Below are positions 47,167-57,324 of a stretch of 64,000 nucleotides of DNA, piece by piece. The notes beneath the pieces are model-generated. The model ran no database searches. It saw only the letters and a program-made list of their open reading frames with translations, and was not told the origin of the DNA. Position numbers and translations under genes: made by a program. The stretch is from Lotus japonicus (Eukaryota > Streptophyta > Magnoliopsida > Fabales > Fabaceae): the NCBI RefSeq assembly GCF_012489685.1, contig NC_080042.1:5210501-5274500 (forward strand), read 5' to 3'. Each line of letters starts with the position of its first letter. The stretch's first letter is position 1.

Positions 47167-47580
47167 TGGCCAACTCTCTATCCTGAACAATTCGCCTTTA
47201 CTTTTATGTTTTCAGACAATTGTTCACTGATTATGCATATTTTATCGTTCCATCATGCTTATCGTTTTATAACTAACGTTTGCCATGTTTACTATGCATA
47301 TTATACCTTTCCACTAATTTCTTTTCCCTTTCTTTTTAATAATGCCAAAGGGGGAGAAAATAGGAATTAGGAATTATAGAAAAGTTTAAGATCAAGTTCA
47401 AGGTTGTTTCCTTAACCTAACACCAAAGTTTTATACAACTCAGGGGGAGTAATATGATTTGAATAAGTTTTTTTTTTTTAAAAACTTTTATCTTACCCAA
47501 TTTAGGGGGAGCATAAATTCTTTTTACTCTTGATCATTATCCTTTTCAATAAAAATTGTCATTATCAAAAAGGGGGAGAT
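47167..47580 (+). other. 3' untranslated region with four purine tracts, copy E
   Basis: AGGGGGAG at about 47349-47356, 47442-47449 and 47504-47511, and finally AAAAAGGGGGAGAT at 47567-47580 touching LTR6. Repeated purine tracts before the 3' LTR are a known Sirevirus trait. A T-run/A-run inverted repeat lies near 47467-47486. Confidence 0.8.
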
Positions 47581-49048
47581 TGTTAAGTTCAAACGTGTTA
47601 CAACGTGTTTCAATCTTATTTTGATCCTAACAATTTTTATAAATACTTTTCTCTACTAAAATCTAATTCCAGATGTTAATGACATTTTTCAGGAAATATA
47701 TATTATAAGGTCGCATGCTTCAACGAATATGTCTAAGCCTTATAAGGAAAAAGAAGTTTACGCAAGATATGACCGCATCGTCCAGTAAACAAGGAAGACA
47801 CTTATTCTGTATCGTTTCATGCCACGTCATACCTCAGAATTTCAGAAGAAGCCTTTGAGCGGGAAAGTCAAAATTGTATCTCAACTATTTGCCCCATGCT
47901 TTAGTCAGAAGGAAACTAATCTGGTTACGTGCAAACTGATTTACCTTTGAAGAGAGAAGTCTCGATGACCAATGAAGAGGAAAAAGGACAACACGTCAAC
48001 ATCACTTTTCCAAAATGTCTCTCTTCTGCAAAGTAGCCCAAAGCTATCACCACCTACTAGCTGACAAAGTACACCTTTTTGGCTAAAGGATAGCTTTGAA
48101 CAGCGGCATGCATTTAATGAAGCTACCAACCGGAGATTTGAATCAATGGTTAGATGACACTCACAACGGCTACAAACAACGGCCAGATTTTGTGTCTCAA
48201 CGGCTACACAACTAGCAAGATCATATATAAAGGACATATCTGAAGATTGAAGAAGAAAAGAAGAGAAAAATTTATTGCAAGAAAAGAAAGAACTCAGAGC
48301 AGTTACTCCAAACATTCTTCAAAGCATTAAAAGCTCACAGCAGATTTCCTAAGAGTCAAATCCGATCTCATACCTCTGCTAAATCAAGAGAGAATACCAA
48401 ACCTTAAAAGAGTCAAACCTCTTCTCTTACTTCTCTCTTAGATTCTGAACTCTTGTGTGCTCCAACGTCCTTTCAGAACCCAAAACACTTGAGAGTTCCA
48501 GTGCCAAAAATTGTCTACACCAACTCTTTTGAGAAGAGATTTCTTGTAGAGCCAAACAATCTTGTTGATTGTAGGAGGAGTCCTGTACAATACTTGGAGA
48601 AGTCCGTGATAATACTAGGAGGAGTCCTGTACAATACTTGGAGAAGTCCGTGATAATACTAGGAGGAGTCCTGTACAATACTTGGAGAAGTCCGTGATAA
48701 TACTAGGAGGAGTCCTGTACAATACTTGGAGAAGTCCGTGATAATACTTGGAGAAGTCCTGTCTAATACTTGTATTGGAGAAGTCCTTGATACTTGCTAG
48801 TGAAAATCTTGGTGGTGGCCAAGTACTGGACGTAGCCCAATCGTTTAGGGTGAACCAGTATAAATTCCTGTGTGCTGATCGTTCTGCTTTATTTACTTAC
48901 TTCCGCTGCACTAAACAGTTTTTGAAAAGTCACCAGAACAATTTTCTTAAGAACTTATCTTCTTTTCATAAACTAAAGTTTTAACAAGTAATTTTTAAGA
49001 ACACAATTCAAACCCCCCCCCTTTCTTGTGTTACTTATTTACATATCA
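47581..49048 (+). repeat. LTR6 of the Sirevirus array (outer right LTR)
   Basis: 1468 bp, longer than the others because of a fourth 44-bp repeat unit. Ends TTTACATATCA and is followed by the GATCA duplication. TATA box at 48224-48231. Confidence 0.95.
48573..48748 (+). repeat. 44-bp LTR minisatellite, four units
   Basis: Units at 48573-48616, 48617-48660, 48661-48704 and 48705-48748; other LTRs have three. Confidence 0.92.
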
Positions 49049-49053
49049 GATCA
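49049..49053. repeat. Target-site duplication GATCA, right copy
   Basis: Partner of 7498-7502 across the whole Sirevirus array. Confidence 0.92.
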
Positions 49054-50596
49054 AACAACATACTAAGCTCATTTACATAAGTCTTTCAAGGTCTTAACAT
49101 GTTCATAGTCATCATACAAGTTCATGCAATCCTAATACACGATTCGTGCACGCTAAAGTCCAAGACCCGAAGTGCCCTTACCTCGATCGTTGGCTTTCTC
49201 CTTAACTTCTCTAGTCCGATTTCCTTCCTAGCCTTTAGCTCCTCGTAATGGAATGAACAAGGTGTTCTTCACCTTCACACAAGCACACAATGCACACAAC
49301 CATCATTCAGCAAAATCAAATAGAAATCACACACACTCTTAACTAAGTCTAGCACTTCTCATGAATGAACTTAGTCTTAAGAGTTCATGGGTTTTGAGTT
49401 TTGAAACAACACTTTGAATGTTCTTTGAGAGTTAAAAACTGAACTTTTAGCCTCAAGACTTTTAAGAAACAAGCTTGGAAACCTACTATTGAAGTCTTTA
49501 CTTCATGAGAACATTAAAACATCAAGATTCAACCTTTTGAACAAGAAAAGGTTTTATGATGAGTAGTTTTCTTCCTTTGCTCTCCATTTTCAAAATCTAA
49601 GGTTCAGAACACAAGAGCATGAAGCCCTAACATCAAGCTTCAACCTTTTTCAAAACACTTTTCACATGCATGAAGCCAAGGAGATCACAAGCACAACAAC
49701 AACATCAACTCGGTTTTTTGAAAAGATGAAGAGAAAGATAGCTCCTTTTTAAATTTGGAAACCATCACCATGATCCTCACCTTGAATTCTAACTCTTTTG
49801 TGAAGGAATGGAAGACAAAAGATGATTTCTTGGTGGGGTTTAGAGATGTTGAAGATTTCAGTTTTTGGTAAGAAGGATGAAGATAAGATGAAGATGATGT
49901 TCACTCTCTCTCACTTATCCCTCTAAAGTCCTCTTATTTCCTTTACTTTGGTTCAGAAATCTGATGGGAAGCTTCTATGATAAGGTGATGGATGTTTCCC
50001 TAGGTGAAAGGTGGCTTGCACTTTTGGTTTTGGTTTATCTTCCCATGCACACTACTTATGGGAAAGCAATCATGATACTAACCTTTTGACCTTGGTTCAT
50101 GAGCCTACCCTAATAGCCTTTCTCTCCACACTCAACATCTGAACACTCAACCCCAAGATCAGATATTTTCTGGCCAATTTCGTGATTGGCTCGTTTACGA
50201 GTCGAACTCGACTCGTTTTCGAGCCGAAAACACTACCGGGCGAGATTTTTGACCTTATATCGATATTACAGTCAAAATTCTCGAAATCACGCGTAGATCA
50301 TCGTAATGATAAGGAAAATATTTATTTCAAATTCGAATAATAATTCGATGACAAAAGGGCGCTCTCGGCGAAACTCGTCGGTTCGACCGTTTTCTGTAGT
50401 GCAGCCGAATTCTCCGACGAACGAAGAATGAAACACTTGGAAAATAACTTCGATATTAATAATCAAAATACTACATTCCTAAGATAAAATTCACCATACA
50501 AGGTCACACCCATAAACATCACATTAACCGAGCATTAAAGCACTAAACCGAGAAATTGACTAAGTTTATTTCTCTTAAACTTTCACGGGTCTTACA
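49054..50596 (-). repeat. 3' LTR of the TR-GAG element, proximal part
   Basis: Aligns with 55777-57319 of the 5' LTR with a few substitutions, ending GGTCTTACA at 50596. Together with 5569-7502 it makes a 3.48-kb LTR. No convincing gene; the terminal part is AT-rich and includes a CTTTTTAAATTTGG segment (near 49745) that might hold the minus-strand TATA box. Confidence 0.92.
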
Positions 50597-50610
50597 TTTC
50601 TACCCCCCTT
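50597..50610 (-). other. Polypurine tract of the TR-GAG element
   Basis: On the minus strand AAGGGGGGTAGAAA directly precedes the 3' LTR (TGTAAGACCC), as expected for plus-strand priming. Confidence 0.8.
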
Positions 50611-52526
50611 AAATTAGTTTCGTGCTCGAAACTTCAAGTCTAAAGGTAGCTCTAACTACCGCACTCTCTTCTATTTACCCGAAGTATCACCTCTACCTAA
50701 ACTCTTGGTAGCACATCCACAAACCAACACTTGGGGAAAATCAACTTGACACCGAAAGCTCCTTCTCTAGTTCGATAATTCCAACAAAATCCAAACCCTA
50801 GCTTCTTGATCACATCTCACTGAATCTTAAGTCTCTCATACTCATAGCAAGATTCCTCAATCCCTATGATCTAAACCGTTCTCAAGTCCAAATCTCTGCT
50901 ATCCCCTCACCTATCAACTTCTAACATGATTCCATTTCTTAACTCCAAATCCTCTTCCATAAACATCAAGAACTTAATCCCCAACTCATTTTCCACTCTC
51001 TAACAATAAAAACAATTAATGCCAACTTTCTCACTCCTCTTATCACAAAGGAATACACTTAACTCGAAATCGAATCTTCTAAGCTATTCATCCTCTAACA
51101 ATTTCCCCTAGGATTTCACACAACCAAACATTGAATCCCTCGACTTAGTCTCTCTCTACTTGGAGCAATCGTGTTAACTAACCAATTAAGGATCTCACAA
51201 CCAATTGTACGATTCCTTCGTCATCAACTTCTATACTTAGGCACTATTTTCAGGGACAATCAAAGACAACACCGAACGACAACTCCGAAAATTTCTTAAG
51301 TCGTATAAAGGATTCTACACCAAAACTCGAACTCAAACAAAAGGGGTTTCAAATATTCACTTTCCCCATTCAACCTTCTAAACAAAAGCCCTTGCCCGCA
51401 ATTAATCACTCGACTATAGTCATTCATCGAACTTCCAAGTATTCAAATCTTAATCCCCTATAACCAATTACTTATAACGGAAGCCCTAAACTTCTCAACC
51501 CGAGATTCCAATCCTAAAATGCAACTCCATCCTCTAGTCTTCCATCACAACTCACTCAATTCACAATTCAGTAGTCCGACAAGTTGGTATAAGCCCCAAC
51601 AATATTTTAAATCGGCCTAAACCTCCACAGTCCAAAGATTCAAAACCTATCTCGTCACTAATAATCCAGTAATCAAAACCTCCCAAAATTCAAATCCTTA
51701 TTCGAGAATCCATAATCTACTTCTCCTATCTCAACCCAAGCATTCTCAAGTCCCAATTCTTCGAATTCCAACTTATACACAACATGACTTAACTCACTTC
51801 TAAACACCCTAACCGGTACAACTTTAGATCCTTCCCCTCCTCAAAATTCCTCAAGCAAAATCATCCGCTTAAACTCTAAGATCCATTTACCTAAACAACA
51901 AGAACTCGATCCAATTCTGATCCTTACCCATGTCTAAGAAAAATTTCCAATTACAACCCTTCTAAGGATAGAACTCGAGCAACCATACCCATACGAGGTC
52001 ACCTCCTAGGATTAATTCCTAGCCCTGCCTTCACCTAATCCATTACACGTAAGCACATCACAAGCCTCTAACCTAGTATAGTTCTCTCGTCCTTCGACAC
52101 TTCCACTTGAAGATCGTACAACCTTAACATCTCACTAGAATCAATGCCCTAGTTCCTCTCTTCCTTTACCAACACATACCAGCACAAGACGAAATTCTAG
52201 GCCTAGTGGAACTCCTCTAAATCTCCCTCAAGAACACTACAAGGGCAACACACAAAACAATCACGCGAGCATATCACATGCCCAACTAAGGCACTGAACA
52301 TATACAAGAGGTTTGCAATAAGACACTTGCTTCAAAATACCACGAGTAGCTTAGATAAGACAAGGTCGTAGTCAGAGACTTAACACCCGAAGTAGCAACA
52401 TAAGAACAAACGGGAAAAAAAAACAACATAAGGTTTGAAGCTAGTTCCTACAATCCATAAAAGAAACAAACACGTCGTGCCTAAGCAAAACAAAAATTAG
52501 AGAACTTGCATCCTCGCCACACATCC
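50611..52526 (-). other. Non-coding internal region of the TR-GAG element where pol would be expected
   Basis: About 1.9 kb with no ORF above about 60 codons and no recognisable protease, reverse transcriptase, integrase or chromodomain remnant. The + strand is markedly poor in G and rich in C, A and T, a consistent strand skew over the whole stretch. I see no repeats or RNA genes in it. Confidence 0.7.
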
Positions 52527-53666
52527 TCAGGTCTCCTCCTCAGCATCAGTAGCCTCAGTCCCCGCCATTAAGTGCACTCGTCCTTCGACAGTCGGGTGAG
52601 TCCCCCGTGTAACGCACACAGCTAGCTCCACTTTTGGTGCCCTACAGTCTCTGGAAAGATGTCCAGGCTTGTGACAATTGTAGCATAATGGTCCATCCTC
52701 CTTGCAAGCAGCGGAAAAATGCCCAAACTCTGCACATCTGAAGCACTGAACACCACGGTTTTGGGCTTGGCTCCCTTGTCTTCCTAGGGCTGTAGGCATG
52801 GGTTTGTACCCTCCCTGAGACTTCTCATCTTCTTGTTGACAATGGTAAGGCTTCCTCTGATGTTGTTTCCCCTTGTCGCGCCCTCCTTGGCCTTGACTTA
52901 CGGACCTCATCGGTCCTCCTCGGTACAGCTTATCCTTCCTCTTGTTCTTTATTGCTTCTATCTCCCTGCACTTCTCCACCAACGGTTGGAATGCACGTAT
53001 CCCCAAAGGTTGCACCGACTCTTTGATCTCAGGTCGGAGCCCATTCGTAAACTTAGCGCATAGGTACGCCTCATCAACACGGTTGGCAAGGAAACCGTGC
53101 TTCGCCAAAGATTCCAGCTTAGCGGCATACTCTGCCACCACCATATTCCCCTGAAACATTTTCAAGAATTGTGCTTCCTTTTCTTCCCTTGCGCTAATCG
53201 GAAAGTACCTGTCCATAAAGACAACGCAGAAAACATCCCACGTCACAGGCACACGGTTGGATTCCATCATCATGCGTGTTCCCCTCCTCCAATATTCAGC
53301 TTCTCCCATCAGCAGATAAGTTGCACAATCCACCCTTGTCTCGGTTGGGGTTCTCGACACCCTGAAGAAATCCTCGATCTCTTGAATCCACAAGTCCGCC
53401 TTCTCCGGGTCGGCTCCTCCAAAGAACTGAGGCGGGACAAGGCGACCGAAATCAATGAGTCCCCTAATCTGAGCTTGTGCCTCCTCCTGTCGCTGCTGAC
53501 GTGCCAGACGCTCTTCCTCGGCGATAATCCGTTGAGCAGTTGCGGTAACATGTGCAGCAGCATTAGCAGCTTGTCGCGCTACCACATTCGTCAAGTTCGC
53601 CATGGCCTCCGCCATACGGTTCACGGTAGTCGTAGTCTGTCGCTCCAGGTCCAGTCTTGGAGGCAA
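52527..53666 (-). CDS. gag: Ty3/gypsy Gag, stand-alone (379 codons)
   Basis: Capsid/nucleocapsid protein. The retrotransposon Gag domain spans about residues 65-205 (PPQFFGGADPEKADLWIQEI, AEYWRRGTRMMM, FLKMFQGNMVVAEYAAKLES). A basic linker follows, then two CCHC zinc knuckles: CFRCAEFGHFSAAC (about 306) and CYNCHKPGHLSRDC (about 327). The frame stops 30-40 residues later, just where an autonomous relative would continue into protease. The homologous N-terminus (MPPR-like) begins with TTG, not ATG; the first in-frame ATG is at codon 18 (53615), so the protein may start there. No pol follows. Double knuckles and overall style suggest the Tekay/Del lineage. Confidence 0.9.
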   Translation of the reverse strand: MPPRLDLERQTTTTVNRMAEAMANLTNVVARQAANAAAHVTATAQRIIAEEERLARQQRQEEAQAQIRGLIDFGRLVPPQFFGGADPEKADLWIQEIEDFFRVSRTPTETRVDCATYLLMGEAEYWRRGTRMMMESNRVPVTWDVFCVVFMDRYFPISAREEKEAQFLKMFQGNMVVAEYAAKLESLAKHGFLANRVDEAYLCAKFTNGLRPEIKESVQPLGIRAFQPLVEKCREIEAIKNKRKDKLYRGGPMRSVSQGQGGRDKGKQHQRKPYHCQQEDEKSQGGYKPMPTALGRQGSQAQNRGVQCFRCAEFGHFSAACKEDGPLCYNCHKPGHLSRDCRAPKVELAVCVTRGTHPTVEGRVHLMAGTEATDAEEET

Positions 53667-53840
53667 CAGGTTAGTTTTCCCAAGATAAGAAGCATAACAA
53701 ACGCGTCAGCCCAACTAAGAAGTCACACATGAGTCAAACAATGGGTATGGCTCACACATACCCATCCACAACATACAACACAGAAACCACACAACCTAGC
53801 ACAGTAAACCTATTCCCCAACAAGCCTTGGTATCCCTAAA

Positions 53841-53857
53841 CCAATGCTCTGATACCA
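53841..53857 (-). other. Primer-binding site of the TR-GAG element (tRNA-iMet)
   Basis: On the minus strand TGGTATCAGAGCATTGG starts three bases after the 5' LTR end; perfect match to the common plant initiator tRNA-Met site. It fixes the element's orientation. Confidence 0.92.
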
Positions 53858-54682
53858 CAATGTAACGCCCCGATTTCCAAGGGTTACTTAGTGATCCAAA
53901 AGTAAATTAATCATGCTAATGAACTTTCGAAATCATAATAATGCAGGTATATATATATTTTTTTTTTCCTTCTGAAACATAATACTTTCTAATACTTTCC
54001 AAAACATGCTCTACCATGAGTAATAAATACCCAATAATAAGTACCCTTACATCAATGTAAATAATTACAACATATACTCCAAAAGAAAAATAAACTAAGA
54101 GGCTCATATGCCCACCGAGCTCCCCGTAATCTCCACATGACTAATCTCTGAATCGCTAGCTCGTCGTCACATCATTTCCTTGCGGCGTCTCCTCACATGC
54201 GTCCATCGGTCTCTTGCTCATCCTTTAGGGCGGCGTCGTCGAACATTTATAACAGAGAAAAGGTGCAAGGGTCAACTTCTTATACCACAAGGCCATAATT
54301 AGGACGTGCACACATACGAGCAAGTAAGAGCATGCATATTCACATATATAATCACCTATCCAGAATCTTACCAAACGGCATACTAATACATCCCTAAGGA
54401 ATTCTAGATGTAGCATAAGATAAGGAAAACACTTCAACAAGCAAGGCACAAGGCCCACAACCACACGTTGCACCTTATAGGGAATTCAATCGTCTAACAC
54501 AAGCCACAAGACAACAACCAATGTTCTTACGTCAACGACGTTCAAGGGAACCTATGTGTCTCTATATTGTTAGCGTATGCAATATGCTTGATGCTCAATG
54601 CACACCATGATCCGGATAAACGCCAACTCCATACCAGGCAGGCGGGACAAGGACCCTTTCCATGCAGTCACATGCCACTTAT

Positions 54683-54710
54683 CTAATGACCCTTCCCATG
54701 CAGTCATTAG
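54683..54710. repeat. Hairpin, copy in the 5' LTR
   Basis: Identical to 6378-6405: 8-bp stem CTAATGAC/GTCATTAG, loop CCTTCCCATGCA. Confidence 0.8.
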
Positions 54711-55592
54711 CCAACACCTCGGTGTACCCTATCCAAGCGGTACCCTCGGTCAATGCAATGATATGCTCCATGAATTAGTCAAACAACGAAGTTATAATCT
54801 TCTGTCGATCGATGACGACTCCACCACACCTTAACATGAGTGATCGGGGTCACCAACTAATAGGTGTCACCAGCTATCCGTCGCCACGGTAGCCCAACCA
54901 TCGTAGGTTCCACATTCGATCTCATTCGATCAATATCGCCCATACAACGCTTATCATTCGATAAATATCAGGGCATAATTCAAGACTTACATTCATCATG
55001 AACATCCTAAGAGTTCATCATATCATATTCAACAAGTAGTCATGTACTCAACAAGTAAGCATGTTCTCACAAGTAATCATGTCCTCAAACATCAAGGCAC
55101 CTAAGCATGTTATCATTTATCATGTTCATAAACAATTTCTCATGGTATTCAAGCATTCTTAACTCATAAACTTCATGTACATCATGCATATAATTCAGGC
55201 AACAAAACCGCAGAAAATGGTAGAATTAAAATTGAAAACTGTATTAAAATAGAAACCTAAAAATTATTAAACTTTCACCGATTTAAGAACTTTAAGTTAG
55301 CTTTCAAATAAAGTGGTTTCACACAATTTGGACTCATATCCAAGGAGTTATGCCCAAAACAATACGAACTGTCCAGCTTACTCGGCAGTAGAGAAAGGGG
55401 TGAAATAAAATTAAAAACTGTATTGAAATAGAAATCCAAGAATTATGAAACTTTTATAGATTGAAGCCCTTTAAGTTAGCTTTCGAATAAAATTGGTTTC
55501 ACCCGATTTGGACTCATATCCAAGGAGTTATGCCCAAAACATTACGAAGCAGCAAAGGAAACGACACTTGGCGCTGGAGGGACAGAAGTCCC

Positions 55593-55676
55593 ACGCATGT
55601 GCGTCGTCTATCCACGCACATGCGCCCATAGCTGCAGGTTCCCCACGCATGTGCGGCAGCTACCAACGCACATGCG
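55593..55676. repeat. Alternating purine-pyrimidine motif set, copy in the 5' LTR
   Basis: ACGCATGTGCG at 55593 and 55645 alternates with ACGCACATGCG at 55614 and 55666, as in 7314-7397; all four cores are unchanged although spacers differ. Confidence 0.78.
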
Positions 55677-57319
55677 TCGCGGTTCTGTACCTCTTCCGAG
55701 TTTCATACATTTTCTCACTTTTAACTTGATTTTTAGCCCAAGACCTTTAAGTTCCCATTCATGATTATAAGGATCATACAACATACTAAGCTCATTTACA
55801 TAAGTCTTTCAAGGTCTTAACATGTTCATAATCATCATACAAGTTCATGCAATCCAAATACACAATTCGTGCACGCTAAAGTCCAAGACCCGAAGTGCCC
55901 TTACCTCGATCGTTGGCTTTCTCCTTAACTTCTCTAGTCTGATTTCCTTCCTAGCCTTTAGCTCCTCGTAATGGAATGAACAAGGTGTTCTTCACCTTCA
56001 CACAAGCACACAATGCACACAACCATCATTCAGCAAAATCAAATAGAAATCACACACACTCTTAACTAAGTCTAGCACTTCTCATGAATGAACTTAGTCT
56101 TAAGAGTTCATGGGTTTTGAGTTTTGAAACAACACTTTGAATGTTCTTTGAGAGTTAAAAACTGAACTTTTAGCCTCAAGACTTTTAAGAAACAAGCTTG
56201 GAAACCTACTATTGAAGTCTTTACTTCATGAGAACATTAAAACATCAAGATTCAACCTTTTGAACAAGAAAAGGTTTTATGATGAGTAGTTTTCTTCCTT
56301 TGCTCTCCATTTTCGAAATCTAAGGTTCAGAACACAAGAGCATGAAGCCCTAACATCAAGCTTCAACCTTTTTCAAAACACTTTTCACATGCATGAAGCC
56401 AAGGAGATCACAAGCACAACAACAACATCAACTCGGTTTTTTGAAAAGATGAAGAGAAAGATAGCTCCTTTTTAAATTTGGAAACCATCACCATGATCCT
56501 CACCTTGAATTCTAACTCTTTTGTGAAGGAATGGAAGACAAAAGATGATTTCTTGGTGGGGTTTAGAGATGTTGAAGATTTCAGTTTTTGGTAAGAAGGA
56601 TGAAGATAAGATGAAGATGATGTTCACTCTCTCTCACTTATCCCTCTAAAGTCCTCTTATTTCCTTTACTTTGGTTCAGAAATCTGATGGGAAGCTTCTA
56701 TGATAAGGTGATGGATGTTTCCCTAGGTGAAAGGTGGCTTGCACTTTTGGCTTTGGTTTATCTTCCCATGCACACTACTTATGGGAAAGCAATCATGATA
56801 CTAACCTTTTGACCTTGGTTCATGAGCCTACCCTAATAGCCTTTCTCTCCACACTCAACATCTGAACACTCAACCCCAAGATCAGATATTTTCTGGCCAA
56901 TTTCGTGATTGGCTCGTTTACGAGTCGAACTCGACTCGTTTTCGAGCCGAAAACACTACCGGGCGAGATTTTTGACCTTATATCGATATTACAGTCAAAA
57001 TTCTCGAAATCACCCGTAGATCATCGTAATGATAAGGAAAATATTTATTTCACATTCGAATAATAATTCGATGACAAAAGGGCGCTCTCGGCGAAACTCG
57101 TCGGTTCGACCGTTTTCTGTAGTGCAGCCGAATTCTCCGACGAACGAAGAATGAAACACTTGGAAAATAACTTCGATATTAATAATCAAAATACTACATT
57201 CCTAAGATAAAATTCATCATACAAGGTCACACCCAAAAACATCACATTAACCGAGCATTAAAGCACTAAACCGAGAAATTGACTGAGTTTATTTCTCTTA
57301 AACTTTCACGGGTCTTACA

Positions 57320-57324
57320 CTATT
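57320..57324. repeat. Target-site duplication CTATT, right copy
   Basis: Partner of 5564-5568; the host pol frame resumes after it. Confidence 0.93.

Larger units (their letters stand above)
7503..49048 (+). mobile_element. Tandem array of young Sirevirus-type Ty1/copia elements sharing LTRs
   Basis: As assembled this holds six LTRs (LTR1-LTR6) and five internal regions (A-E), with A and D incomplete at the N gaps. One outer duplication (GATCA) flanks the whole array, so a single insertion was later expanded, most simply by unequal recombination between LTRs. Complete copies B, C and E each span about 11 kb: LTR, primer site, gag, pol (+1 frame), third ORF, several purine tracts, LTR. Copies differ by few substitutions and three retain intact pol, so the insertion is recent. 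The middle contig (15316-36343) is probably a redundant haplotype, not extra array (see findings). Confidence 0.88.
5569..57319 (-). mobile_element. Non-autonomous Ty3/gypsy element with long LTRs and Gag only (TR-GAG type), itself interrupted
   Basis: Minus-strand element. Its 5' LTR is 53861-57319, then the primer site 53841-53857, a gag ORF (53666-52527), 1.9 kb of non-coding sequence, a purine tract (50610-50597) and the 3' LTR (50596-49054 continuing at 7502-5569). Both outer ends are TG...CA with TSD CTATT. Without the Sirevirus array at 7503-49048 the element is about 10.2 kb. There is no protease, reverse transcriptase, RNase H, integrase or chromodomain on either strand of the internal region. 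The Gag style and LTR ends suggest the Tekay/Del chromovirus lineage, which is inference. Mobility would need enzymes from an autonomous partner. Confidence 0.85.
53861..57319 (-). repeat. 5' LTR of the TR-GAG element (complete, 3459 bp)
   Basis: Runs from TGTAAGACCC (57319, minus strand) to GGGGCGTTACA (53861). Uninterrupted and so the reference for the insertion site of the Sirevirus array (near 55770). Contains the hairpin at 54683-54710, the 180-bp tandem duplication (about 55220-55549) and the alternating ACGCATGTGCG/ACGCACATGCG motifs (55593-55676). ORFs inside are short and lack known motifs. Confidence 0.94.

Noticed and set aside
50597..52526. Hidden degenerate pol in the TR-GAG internal region
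   Set aside because: I looked for YVDD, RNase H and integrase motifs in the minus-strand frames and saw none; a profile search could still find short remnants.
53097..53732. 211-codon plus-strand ORF
   Set aside because: Complement of the clear gypsy gag gene on the minus strand; no motif of its own.
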